From: VRUE01 sp963695835 | Lineage (GTDB): Bacteria > Actinomycetota > Thermoleophilia > Solirubrobacterales > 70-9 | NCBI GenBank assembly: GCA_963695835.1 | Contig: CAVOHR010000001.1 | Location: 930,001 to 994,000, forward strand | Length of the DNA: 64,000 nt | Reading direction: 5' to 3' | In this document: positions 33,545 to 42,089 of the stretch, in pieces | Numbering within the stretch: the stretch's first letter is position 1 | How the letters are laid out: each line of letters starts with the position of its first letter | Notes under the pieces: model-generated | Told to the model about the DNA's origin: nothing | Databases searched by the model: none | The model's input: only the letters and a program-made list of their open reading frames with translations | Made by a program: the position numbers and the translations under genes

Positions 33545-34825
33545 TCAGGCGAGTCCGTCCGCGGAGGTGCGGTCTGCTCTGCCATCGGCGGCGGGTTTGT
33601 CCCCGGTTCCGCGCAGCAAGAGGACCATCGCCACCGCCGCATCGAGCGATGCGACCAGCAGCGCCGTGTTGCGGATCAGCATGTTGGCAGGCGCCTGGTA
33701 GAGGCCGGCGGTGATCACGACCACGCCGATCACCAGCCAGGCGGGGCGCGCCATGCGGCTGGTTCCCGCAGTGAGGATCACGGCTGAGAGGCCGACCAGC
33801 CAGATCATGTACTGCGGGCTGAGGACCCGGCTGACGACGGTCTCCAGCAGGATGATCGTGAAGACGAAATCGCGGCTCACGGCCGCCTTGGCTAATTCGA
33901 GGCGGCCCCTGCGGATCGCTCGCTCCCGGGCCACCCACCACAGCGCGGCGGCTACCAGTACCAGCAGCCCGAGCCATTTCAGCACCGCGCCGACGGCGTC
34001 CGCCGCGCCGCTGGCGATCTCCAGCGTGCCGTTGCGCGGCACGGTGGGCAGCGGCTTACCGGTGATCGTCTGCCGCATGTACCAGGGTATGCTGCCGACC
34101 GCCTCGACCTCGAGGCCGCGCACGTCCTGGTTGTCGAAGAAGGTCGACTGGTTCCCGAAGAGGATCGCCGCGACACCGAAGACGAGTGCGATCGCGCTGG
34201 CCGCGACCACGGTTGAGCGGAGGAGGCGTCGCAGGTTCCACTCGCCGAGCAGGAGGACGACCGGCCAGACTTTGATCACGGCGCCGAAGCCCGCGAGGGC
34301 GCCGAACCAATTGGGCCGGCGGTGGATGACCACCAGCGCAGCCATGACGAGCACGGTCGGAACGAGGTCGAAGTGCAGGATCGGGTACGACTGCAGCACG
34401 GGTATCGCCAGCAGCCAGACCCAGACGCCGATGTTGCGGCCGGTGCGCTTTGCAAGCAGCGCCATCAGCGCCAGGCCGGCGAAATCGAGGAGTAGCATCG
34501 AGACGGCGAACGCAGACGGGTATGGGACTCCGAACAGCTTCACGCCGAGGCGCGGCACGAGGGTCACGAAGGCGGCACCCGGCGGGTACTGCCAGCTTTC
34601 TCCCACCGGCATGGTGTGCATGAAGGAGAGCTGTTCAGACCACAGCTGGTACTGATCGGCGTCCTGGTAGCTGACCCCGGCTACGTGGTTCCAGTAGCCG
34701 ACCTGGACAACCATCAGCGCGCGGGTGACGGTCCAGACGGCGATCCAGATCGAGAACTGGAGGTTGCCGAGGAGAGAGCGCACGGTCTCCGGGAGCCGCG
34801 ATAGGCTCGCGCTCGAAGCCGTCAT
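33545..34825 (-). CDS. GT87-like (DUF2029) membrane glycosyltransferase A
   Basis: 426 residues, about ten to eleven helices. It resembles DUF2029/GT87 polyprenyl-phosphate-mannose-dependent mannosyltransferases (PimE-like). The first loop carries SYQDADQYQLW with acidic residues where GT-C enzymes have their catalytic base; other marks are WQYPPGAAFVTL and SPQYMIWLVGL. It is a close paralogue of the next gene upstream, 12 bases away, sharing long stretches such as FDLVPTVLVMAALVVIHRRP. A recent tandem duplication is likely. Confidence 0.8.
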   Translation of the reverse strand: MTASSASLSRLPETVRSLLGNLQFSIWIAVWTVTRALMVVQVGYWNHVAGVSYQDADQYQLWSEQLSFMHTMPVGESWQYPPGAAFVTLVPRLGVKLFGVPYPSAFAVSMLLLDFAGLALMALLAKRTGRNIGVWVWLLAIPVLQSYPILHFDLVPTVLVMAALVVIHRRPNWFGALAGFGAVIKVWPVVLLLGEWNLRRLLRSTVVAASAIALVFGVAAILFGNQSTFFDNQDVRGLEVEAVGSIPWYMRQTITGKPLPTVPRNGTLEIASGAADAVGAVLKWLGLLVLVAAALWWVARERAIRRGRLELAKAAVSRDFVFTIILLETVVSRVLSPQYMIWLVGLSAVILTAGTSRMARPAWLVIGVVVITAGLYQAPANMLIRNTALLVASLDAAVAMVLLLRGTGDKPAADGRADRTSADGLA

Positions 34826-34837
34826 GCGCCGAAGATC

Positions 34838-36100
34838 TCAGGTTTGCCTGAGCCGCTGTGGTGCCGCCGGCGCCGCCTCGATCTGCCCCTCGCCATCGCT
34901 GGCCAGCCTATCTTTCGCGCCACACACCAGGAAGACCATTCCCACCGCCGCGTCGATCGCAGCCACCAGCAGTGCCGTGTTGCGGATCAGCATGTTGGCC
35001 GGCGCCTGGTATAGCCCGGCCGTGATCACCACTGCGCCGATCACCATCCAGGCGGGGCGAGTCATTCGGCGGGTTCCCGCAGTGAGGATCACGGCTGAGA
35101 GGCCGACCAGCCAGATCATGTACTGCGGGCTGAGCACGCGGCTGACGACCACCTGCAGCAGGACGACCGTGAAGATGAAGTCGCGGCTCACTGCCGCCTC
35201 GGCTAAGTCGAGTCGGCCCCGCCGGATAGCCCGGTCGCGCGCCAGCCACCACAGCGCGGCTGCGACCAGTACCAGCAGCCCGAGCCATTTCAGGACCACC
35301 GCGACGGCATCCGCGAGGCCGCTGCCGATCTCCTGCGTGCCGTTGCGCTGCACGTCCGGCGGCACTTTGCCGGTGATCGTCTGCCTGATGTACCAGGGCA
35401 TGCTGCCGACCGCCTCGACCTGGAGGCCGCGGAAATCCTGGTTGTCGAAGAAGGTCGACTGGTCGCCGAAGAGAGCAGTGGCGACCGCGAAGACGAGCGC
35501 GATGACTCCGGCCGCGACTGCGCTGGAGCGGAGCAGGCGCCGCCGGTCCCACTCGCCGAACAGGGCGACTATCGGCCAGACCTTGATGACGGCCCCCAGG
35601 CCCACCAGGGCTCCGAACCAGCCCGGTCGGCGGTGGATGACCACCAGCGCGGCCATCACGAGCACGGTCGGAACGAGGTCGAAGCGGAGGATCGGTATGG
35701 CTTGCAGCAGCGGCATCGCCAGCAGCCATACCCATACTCCGACAGCGCGGCCGGTACGGCGAGCGAGGTACGCCATCACGGCGAGCCCGGCGAGGTCGAA
35801 GAGCGCCATCAGGACCACAAACGACGGTTGGTACATGGCGCCGAACAGGGAGATCCCGAGGCGCGGAATCAGCAGCAGGAATGCAGCTCCCGGCGGGTAC
35901 TGCCAGGTGTCTTCGATCGGCATGATGTGCTGGTGGGCGAGGATTTCCGACCAGAGCAGATACTGGTCGGTGTCCTGGTAGTTGACGCCGGTGACGTGGT
36001 TCCAGGTCCCGATCTGGACGACCATCAGGGCGCGGGTGACGATCCAGACGCCGATCCAGAGCCAGAAGGTCCGGTTGCGAAGGAGGACGCGCAGGGTCAT
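34838..36100 (-). CDS. GT87-like (DUF2029) membrane glycosyltransferase B
   Basis: 420 residues, the first gene of the long minus-strand operon. Same layout as its neighbour: NYQDTDQYLLW in the first loop, WQYPPGAAFLLLIPRLG, and SPQYMIWLVGLSAVILTAG. The N-terminus begins earlier in the membrane than in copy A, and the tail is rich in Gln/Ala. The pair may act on successive residues of a glycan. The divergent gap to the next gene (36101-36225, 125 bases) should hold both promoters; no clear boxes were recognised. Confidence 0.8.
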   Translation of the reverse strand: MTLRVLLRNRTFWLWIGVWIVTRALMVVQIGTWNHVTGVNYQDTDQYLLWSEILAHQHIMPIEDTWQYPPGAAFLLLIPRLGISLFGAMYQPSFVVLMALFDLAGLAVMAYLARRTGRAVGVWVWLLAMPLLQAIPILRFDLVPTVLVMAALVVIHRRPGWFGALVGLGAVIKVWPIVALFGEWDRRRLLRSSAVAAGVIALVFAVATALFGDQSTFFDNQDFRGLQVEAVGSMPWYIRQTITGKVPPDVQRNGTQEIGSGLADAVAVVLKWLGLLVLVAAALWWLARDRAIRRGRLDLAEAAVSRDFIFTVVLLQVVVSRVLSPQYMIWLVGLSAVILTAGTRRMTRPAWMVIGAVVITAGLYQAPANMLIRNTALLVAAIDAAVGMVFLVCGAKDRLASDGEGQIEAAPAAPQRLRQT

Positions 36101-36225
36101 GCGATCGGGCGCACCCTAGTGATAGAGGGCGACGGGCGCATGCGCCGCCGGCGCGACTCCCGCCTCGCGCCGGGCGCCCTGCGTGCCGGCGGTGCCTCTG
36201 GGGCACCGAATAGACTCGCCGGCCG

Positions 36226-37866
36226 ATGGACTGGCCGAAGCGGAACGCCCCGGTCGTCCTGCTGGCCGTGGCCCTCCTCGCATCGACCGCCCTGCTGCTC
36301 GCCCTCGAGTCGGACCTCACCTTCTTCCAGGACACCTGGGCCTTCCTGCTGCACCGGCGCGGCCTCTCCGCGAGCATCCTCCTCGAACCGCACAACGAGC
36401 ACATCGTGGTCATCCCTGTGGCGCTGGAGAAGCTGCTTATCGCGGTCTTCGGGATGACCTCGGCGGCGCCCGAACAGGTGGCGATGGCTATGGTCCTGGC
36501 GGCGACCGGGGCGCTCGTCTTCGTCTACGTCCGCCGCCGCGTCGGCCCCTGGCCGGCGCTGTTCGCGGCTGTGCTGCTGCTCTTCGTAGGGCCGGCCTGG
36601 GAGGTGCTGTTGTGGCCGTTCGAGATCGCGCTCGCCGGCTCGGTCCTGTTCGGCGTGGCGACGCTGCTGGCGCTCGACCGCGGCACGCGCCGCTCGGACG
36701 GCGCCGCCTGCGTCTTCCTGACGATCTCGATCGGCTTCTCGAGCCTCGGTGTCGCCTTCGTCGCCGCTGCGGTCGTCGACGTCCTCCAGCGCCGCCGCGG
36801 CCACGGCCTGCGCCGCGCCTACCTTGCCGCGATCCCGATCCTGCTCTACGCGGTCTGGTGGGCGGGCTGGGGGCATGACGCCGAAACCCACCTCTCGCTG
36901 CATAACGTCGTCTTCTCGCCGCTCTACGCCTTCGAAGGGCTCGCCGCCTCGCTCGCCTCGCTGCTCGGCCTGGGCACGATCGGCCTCGCCGGCAAGGTCG
37001 CGTGGGGGACTCCGGTCCTGCTGACGCTGGTCGTCCTGCTCGGCCTGCGCCTCGTCCGCGGCGCCCACCTCTCGCCGCGGCTCTGGCCCGTGGCCACGGC
37101 GACCGCCGTCTACTGGTTCCTCGCCGCCTTCAACTACATTCCCGGCCGCGAGGCGTACACGAGCCGCTACATGTATGCGGGGGCAGCGCTGTTGCTGCTG
37201 CTTGCCGCCGAGCTGGCGCGGGGCGTGCGCTTCGGCCGCACAGCGCTGCTCGCGGGCGTCGCGGTGGGCGCCGCCACAGTCGTCCTCAACCTGGCCCCGC
37301 TGAGCGACGGAAAGGACTGGCTGCGCGAGCAGACGGTGCTGAGCCGGGCCGACTTGGCGGGGATCGAAATTGCCCACCGCAGCGTCGAACCCGGCTTTTC
37401 TCTCACTCCCGAAGTCGCCGGCACTCCGTCGCTCGTCGACGTCGACGCCGGCGACTACCTCGCCATGGTCGCCGATCACGGCTCGCCCGCCTACACACCG
37501 GCCGAGCTGTTGGCCGCGCCGCCGGCGGGCCGGAGGCAGGCGGATGTCGTTCTCGCCCAAGCGCTGCCGGTGACCACGCGGAGCCGAGCCGGCGGGATTC
37601 GCGGGACGACTCGTGGCTGCGTCGTCGTCGCTTCCGGCCCGGGTCAGCCCGAGATCCGGCTCGACCCCGGCCTGACCGGGATCGCGGTCGCCCCCGGCGA
37701 ACCGGCGGGACTCAGCCTGCGGCGCTTCGCCTTCGACGAATACCCCATCGTCCTCGCTGGCGGCCGGGGGGGCACGACGACCTTCCTGCGGATCCCCCGC
37801 GACGTCGCGCCACAGCCGTGGTTCCTGCACGTCGAAGCGACGCAGCCGGTGCGGGTCTGCCGCTGA
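36226..37866 (+). CDS. Polytopic membrane protein, GT-C-like
   Basis: 546 residues with about ten helices in the first 370 residues and a soluble C-terminal domain. The first external loop has TFFQDTWAFLLHRRG followed by PHNEHIVVIPV, an acidic/His pattern seen in GT-C-like proteins of actinobacterial glycan loci. FNYIPGREAYTSRYMYAG lies in a later loop. No family name can be given with certainty. ATG at 36226; it ends nine bases from the convergent Wzm gene. Confidence 0.7.
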   Translation: MDWPKRNAPVVLLAVALLASTALLLALESDLTFFQDTWAFLLHRRGLSASILLEPHNEHIVVIPVALEKLLIAVFGMTSAAPEQVAMAMVLAATGALVFVYVRRRVGPWPALFAAVLLLFVGPAWEVLLWPFEIALAGSVLFGVATLLALDRGTRRSDGAACVFLTISIGFSSLGVAFVAAAVVDVLQRRRGHGLRRAYLAAIPILLYAVWWAGWGHDAETHLSLHNVVFSPLYAFEGLAASLASLLGLGTIGLAGKVAWGTPVLLTLVVLLGLRLVRGAHLSPRLWPVATATAVYWFLAAFNYIPGREAYTSRYMYAGAALLLLLAAELARGVRFGRTALLAGVAVGAATVVLNLAPLSDGKDWLREQTVLSRADLAGIEIAHRSVEPGFSLTPEVAGTPSLVDVDAGDYLAMVADHGSPAYTPAELLAAPPAGRRQADVVLAQALPVTTRSRAGGIRGTTRGCVVVASGPGQPEIRLDPGLTGIAVAPGEPAGLSLRRFAFDEYPIVLAGGRGGTTTFLRIPRDVAPQPWFLHVEATQPVRVCR

Positions 37867-37875
37867 AGCCTTGAG

Positions 37876-38743
37876 CTACAGCTCCTCGGCGATCCGCGGC
37901 GCCTCGCGCTTGAAGACCCAGACGCCGAGCCCGCAGACCGCGAGGAAGATCGCCAGGGCCGGCAGCAGGGCGAGCGTGCCCCCCGCCGCCTCGGCCGCGG
38001 TGGGCGCGTTCGGTTCGAGGATCCAGACCCGGACCTGCTCGAAAATCACCGCCAGCGGGTTGATCATCAGCAGGTGTTCGATCGAAGGGTCTTCGAGGCC
38101 GTTCTTGCCGAGCGGATAGAGGATCGGCGTCGCGTAGAACAGCGTCTGCGCGACCACCGCCCAGATGATCGCCACGTCGCGGAAGCGCACGTAGAGCGCC
38201 GAGAGCATCATCGCCACCGCCGCTCCGAGCGCGAACAGGAACAGCAGTGGCAGCGGGAACAGCAGCCAGGTCCAGGTTGGGTCGACTCCCCAGGCGAGGA
38301 TGAAGACGAAGACCACGATCAGGTTGAGCAGCAGGTTGAAGCTGCTGGTGAGGACGACCGAGAGCGGGATCACCAGGCGCGGGAACTGCGTCTTGCGGAC
38401 CACGCCCTCCTGCGCCACGACAGAGGTCACCGCCGCGTTGGTCGCTTCCTGGAAGAACGAGATAGAGGACGATCCCGAGCAGCAGCAGCACCGGGTAGTA
38501 GTCGAGTCCGCTGCCCACCCTGATGATCTTGGTGAAGACGAAGAGCAGCACCGCGAACAGCAGCAGCGGCCGCACCAGCGACCAGAGGTAGCCGAGCACG
38601 GTGCCGAAGTAGGTGCGCTTGAACTCGGTCACCGACATCAGCCAGAGCAGGCTGAAGAAGCGGCGCCAGCCGCCGCCGAGGGCGGAGGGGCCGCCGACCT
38701 CGCGCAGCTCCGGCGACGGCGCCGTGGCGGGCACGGAGCTCAC
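37876..38743 (-). pseudogene. wzm: Wzm-type ABC-2 polysaccharide export permease, one frame break
   Basis: 288 residues once an extra base at 38458 is removed. Six membrane helices are visible: LLLFAVLLFVFTKIIRVG, then after the break VIPLSVVLTSSFNLLLN and the amphipathic region ALYVRFRDVAIIWAV, with YATPILYPLGK typical of Wzm/TagG permeases. With Wzt it exports a finished polysaccharide across the membrane. GTG at 38743 overlaps the Wzt stop (GTGA). The break falls in LYL-FFQEATNAA, a region conserved in this family, so the intact reading is confident. Confidence 0.8.
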
Positions 38744-40026
38744 CCCTCGCCTCCGCGCTCGACTCTGGCCTCGATCTCGTGCTCGAGCGCGAGCACGCCG
38801 CCGGAGCGCTCGCCGCCGAAGACGACGAAGTCGACCGCGCCCTGGACGAACAGGTCGACCTCGCCCTTGCCCTGGTCCTGGCGCACGCCGCAGTGTGCGA
38901 AGTAGCGCCCCGGCGCCAGCGGGTTCTCGAGGGTGGCGCTGACCGTCGCGCGGTCGCCCGTCCGCAGGCGCCCGGAGCCGTCCTCGCCTTCGATCGGGGC
39001 GCCGAACTGGAACATGCCGACGCCGTCGGCGTTGGCGACGATGAAGAAGACCGAGACGCCGAGCGTGTCGACGGTCAGCTCGATCTCGGCCCGCAGGCGG
39101 ATCCGCTCGCCGTGCTCTACGCCGGTGGCGCGCTCGCCCGCCGCGTCCTCGATCCAGGCGTCGAGCAGGCGCGCTCCCTCGGCCGCGGTCGTCACCGCCT
39201 CGGCGCCCGCTTCCGGCCCCGGTTCGGCGCCGGGCTGGAAGTTGAGCCGCATGTACTGCCTGCCGATCTCCGCCGGGTCGCCGAGGCGGCGGATCTCGCC
39301 GCCCTCGATCAGCATCGCCCGGTGGCAGTATTCCTCGACCGTCTTCATCGCGTGGGTTACGAGGACGATCGTCTTGCCCGCCGCTTTCATCTCGTGGAAG
39401 GCGTCGGCGCACTTCTGCTGGAAGGCGGCGTCGCCCACCGCCAGCACCTCGTCGATCAGGAGGATGTCGGCGTCGGCCTCCATCATGGTCGAGAAGGCGA
39501 GCCGGACCAGCATCCCCGAGGAGTAGTTCTTCAGCTTCAGGTCGGCGAACTCGCGCAGCTCGGCGAAGTCGAGCACCGCGTCGAGCCGGCGCCGCGTCTC
39601 GCGCTGCGTCAGGCCCATCATCACGCCGTTGAGGATCACGTTTTCGCGCGCGGTCAGCTCGACGTTGAAGCCGACGCCAAGCTCGATGAACGGCGCCAGG
39701 CGACCGGCCATGCGGATCCTGCCGGCGTCGGCCCGGTAGATGCTGGCGAGGATCTTCAGCAGGGTGCTCTTGCCGGAGCCGTTGCGGCCGACGATGCCGA
39801 AGAACTCGCCCTGGTGGATCTCGAAGGAGATCCCGTCGAGCGCCCGCAGCTCGCGGAAGTCGCGGCCGGAGAAGGGGTGCACGGCGCGCTCCTTGATCGA
39901 GTCGACGCGGTGGGTCGGGATCCGGAACGACTTCTTCAGGCCTTCGACCTGGATCGCCAGCGGGCGCCGTGCCGGCTCGGCCGGCCCAGGCTCCAGCGGG
40001 GTCTTGGTGGCGTCGTCGACGGGCAT
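38740..40026 (-). CDS. wzt: Wzt-type ABC ATPase with C-terminal glycan-binding domain
   Basis: 428 residues. ATPase domain: Walker A G80-RNGSGKST, signature LKNYSSGMLVRLAFS (the YSSGM form usual for Wzt), Walker B ILLIDEVLAVGD, switch LVTHAM. Residues about 265-425 form the Wzt C-terminal beta-sandwich that in O9a/O12-type systems recognises the modified non-reducing end of the polymer. The upstream methyltransferase may supply that end modification. ATG at 40026 lies 10 bases after the methyltransferase stop, and its stop overlaps wzm. Confidence 0.92.
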   Translation of the reverse strand: MPVDDATKTPLEPGPAEPARRPLAIQVEGLKKSFRIPTHRVDSIKERAVHPFSGRDFRELRALDGISFEIHQGEFFGIVGRNGSGKSTLLKILASIYRADAGRIRMAGRLAPFIELGVGFNVELTARENVILNGVMMGLTQRETRRRLDAVLDFAELREFADLKLKNYSSGMLVRLAFSTMMEADADILLIDEVLAVGDAAFQQKCADAFHEMKAAGKTIVLVTHAMKTVEEYCHRAMLIEGGEIRRLGDPAEIGRQYMRLNFQPGAEPGPEAGAEAVTTAAEGARLLDAWIEDAAGERATGVEHGERIRLRAEIELTVDTLGVSVFFIVANADGVGMFQFGAPIEGEDGSGRLRTGDRATVSATLENPLAPGRYFAHCGVRQDQGKGEVDLFVQGAVDFVVFGGERSGGVLALEHEIEARVERGGEG

Positions 40027-40036
40027 CGCTCTTCCC

Positions 40037-40888
40037 CTACCGGTTCCGCGAGCGCAGGGTGGCGCGGGCGCGGCGCCGGACCTTCGCCCACAGCCGCTTT
40101 GCGCTTCCGTCTACCGCCGCCGGCCCGCCCTGGGGCGGCGGCAGCGGCCCCTGCTTGCGCAGGACGACGACGAACTCGATCCCCTGCCTCGCCGCCGCCT
40201 CGATGTCGAACGCCTCGCCGAAGCGACCGCCGCACTCGAGGATCATTGCCAGGAACTCGGCCTGGGTCCAGGCGTGCATGTGGATCGAGTACTTGGCTCC
40301 TTCGAGGTCGCGCGCCCGCGCCAGCGTCTGCTCCTCCGGCTCGGCCTCCTCGACCAGTACCAACCGCGACCACTCCTCGTAGTGCCCGCTGCGCGAGCCC
40401 TCCGGCCCCTCGACGTAGTCGGCGACCATGTGCTCGAGCGTCACCACCGGGCGGCGGAAGTCGAAGGTGTAGCGCTTGTCGGGCACCGCGTAGAAGAGGA
40501 CGCCGCCGGGCTTCAGCTTGCCGAGGTGGGTCTCGATCGTGCCGATCGGGTTCTCGCAGTGCTCGAGGAAATGGTTGGCGACGATGAAGTCCTGCGAGCC
40601 CTCGGCGATCGTCGCCAGCCGCTCGCCGTCGTCGATCACGTCGACCGGGGTCAGGTCCCAGCCGGCCAGCTCCGGGTACTCCTCGCGCAGCTTCTCGACC
40701 GGCATCCGGTCGACATAGCGGGGCCTGGCGTTCGGGGGCATCTTCAGCGGCAGGTGCAGCGGCCCGATCTCCAGCCCCTCGCCGTAGAGGTAGCGCGCGG
40801 CGAATTCGGCGCGGGCGTCGAGGTAGACGGGTGGAGCCTCGGCGGGGCCGGCCTGCGCCGTCGCCTCCTTGCCACGGAGCACGCTCAT
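40037..40888 (-). CDS. SAM-dependent methyltransferase near Wzt
   Basis: 283 residues. LYGEGLEIGPLHLPL (a divergent SAM motif I seen in surface-glycan methyltransferases), VDVIDDGERLATI, FIVANHFLEHCENPIG, LKPGGVLFYAVPDKRYTFD, and a basic C-terminus. In Wzt-dependent export a methyl or phosphomethyl group caps the chain and sets its length; adjacency to wzt/wzm suggests such a capping role, which is inference. ATG at 40888 is chosen; a longer frame to 41071 overlaps the divergent GT2 gene. Confidence 0.8.
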   Translation of the reverse strand: MSVLRGKEATAQAGPAEAPPVYLDARAEFAARYLYGEGLEIGPLHLPLKMPPNARPRYVDRMPVEKLREEYPELAGWDLTPVDVIDDGERLATIAEGSQDFIVANHFLEHCENPIGTIETHLGKLKPGGVLFYAVPDKRYTFDFRRPVVTLEHMVADYVEGPEGSRSGHYEEWSRLVLVEEAEPEEQTLARARDLEGAKYSIHMHAWTQAEFLAMILECGGRFGEAFDIEAAARQGIEFVVVLRKQGPLPPPQGGPAAVDGSAKRLWAKVRRRARATLRSRNR

Positions 40889-40949
40889 CGGCTTGGAGGC
40901 TACCTGCCCCGCCTGGCGTCTCGCGCGACCGGCTGTCAGGCTTGCGGCC

Positions 40950-41921
40950 GTGAGCGAAGCACGCTCGACGGCGGTCGTGATCCCCAGCTGGAACTCGCGG
41001 GGCCTGCTGCCGCGCTGCCTCGCCTCGCTCGGCGAGCAGGGGGTCGAGCTGGAGACGATGGTTGTCGACAACGGCTCGACGGACGGCTCGGTCGCCTATC
41101 TGGAGCGGGAGGGCATCCCACACGTCGCTCTGCCCCGCAACACGGGCTTCGCCGCCGCGGTCAACCTCGGCGCCGCCCGCACCGAGTCGGACTCGATCCT
41201 GGTGCTGAACGCCGACACGGTGCTCGAACCGGACTGCGCCGCGCGCCTGCTCGAAGCGCTCGCGACCGACTCGATGCTGGGCGGCGTGCAGCCTCGCATC
41301 CTCCAGCTCGAGCAGGGCGGCGAGGCCGTGCCGGCGGTGGCCGCCTCCGCCCGCCTCTACAGCGCCGGGCAGGCGCTGACCGCCGATGGACGCGCGATCG
41401 AGCTCGGCGCCGGCGAGCCGCAGCGCCCGGAGTGGCTCGTGCGGCGCGAGATCTTCGGCGTCTGCGGCGCCGCCTGCCTGCTGCGCCGCGAGCTGTTCAG
41501 CGAGCTCGGCGGCTACGACGAGAGCTACTTCTCCTTCTACGAGGACGTCGACCTCAACGTGCGGGCGCGGATCGCCGGCCGGCGCTTCGAGTACGTGCCG
41601 GACGCCGTGGTCTGGCACCTCGGCAACGCCTCCTGGAAAGAGGGGTTCGAGCGCCCGAGCGCCGACAACGCCCGCCTCGTCGCCGGCAACCGGCTGGCGA
41701 CGCAGGTCAAGTTCATGCCGGCGGCGGCGATCCCGCGGATCGTCGCGGTCGAGGCCGGCTCGCTGGCGCGAGCGGCACGCGAGCGCCGCTTCGTCGCGAC
41801 GCTGAGGGGCAAGCTCGGCGTCCTCACCCGCTTGCGGCGTCTGATCGGCGAGCGTCGCCGCCTGCGACGGAAAGGCGACCTCTCAAATCCACGCCGCTGG
41901 CTCGGACGTGCCCAGGGTTAA
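40950..41921 (+). CDS. GT2 glycosyltransferase, rhamnosyltransferase-like
   Basis: 323 residues: STAVVIPSWNSRGLLP, MVVDNGSTDGS, LVLNADTVLEPDCAA (DxD), GVCGAACLLRRELF, YFSFYEDVDLNVRA and HLGNASWKEG. This order is typical of WbbL-type rhamnosyltransferases. GTG at 40950 starts VSEARSTAV. It is divergent from the methyltransferase, with 61 bases between. About 35 bases after its stop begins the orphan 3' tail of another GT2 gene. Confidence 0.86.
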   Translation: MSEARSTAVVIPSWNSRGLLPRCLASLGEQGVELETMVVDNGSTDGSVAYLEREGIPHVALPRNTGFAAAVNLGAARTESDSILVLNADTVLEPDCAARLLEALATDSMLGGVQPRILQLEQGGEAVPAVAASARLYSAGQALTADGRAIELGAGEPQRPEWLVRREIFGVCGAACLLRRELFSELGGYDESYFSFYEDVDLNVRARIAGRRFEYVPDAVVWHLGNASWKEGFERPSADNARLVAGNRLATQVKFMPAAAIPRIVAVEAGSLARAARERRFVATLRGKLGVLTRLRRLIGERRRLRRKGDLSNPRRWLGRAQG

Positions 41922-41955
41922 CCACCATATGTGGCGGTCAATCCTGGGCACGTCC

Positions 41956-42017
41956 TCAGCCCCGCCGGCGCCGCCGCATCCGCAGCGCCTCGCGCAGCGA
42001 GATGTCGAGCAGGGCGC
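41956..42017 (-). pseudogene. Orphan 3' tail of a GT2 gene (left of ATPase module)
   Basis: On the minus strand this segment encodes the last 20 residues ALLDISLREALRMRRRRRG plus a TGA stop, the same ending as the complete GT2 gene at 43272-44201. Upstream of 42017 homology ends abruptly. The 14 bases nearest the stop differ from the full gene at several sites but keep the protein end. The complete gene lies on the other side of the ATPase module. Confidence 0.75.
41972..42017. repeat. 46-bp direct repeat, left copy, flanking the ATPase module
   Basis: Identical over 46 bases to 43288-43333, same orientation. The two copies are 1,316 bases apart, and the interval holds only the AAA ATPase gene with its leader. 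See the orphan-tail entry and findings. Confidence 0.9.
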
Positions 42018-42040
42018 CCGGTTTACCGATCTTTTCTATC

Positions 42041-42059
42041 TTTATCAAATCGTGATAAA
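42041..42059. promoter_or_regulatory. Operator-like palindrome before the AAA ATPase gene
   Basis: TTTATCA at 42041-42047 and TGATAAA at 42053-42059 form a perfect 7-bp inverted repeat with a 5-base spacer. A second direct half site (CGTGATAA) follows at 42061-42068. The stretch 42018-42089 is AT-rich compared with everything around it and ends 30 bases before the ATG. Confidence 0.5.
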
Positions 42060-42089
42060 TCGTGATAAGACTGCTAAGGTGCTGAACCG

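Noticed and set aside
34725..35981. A plus-strand Ser/Thr/Arg-rich repeated protein
   Set aside because: Antisense shadow of the tandem GT87 pair; its internal similarity to the plus-strand frame at 33711-34655 simply mirrors the duplication.
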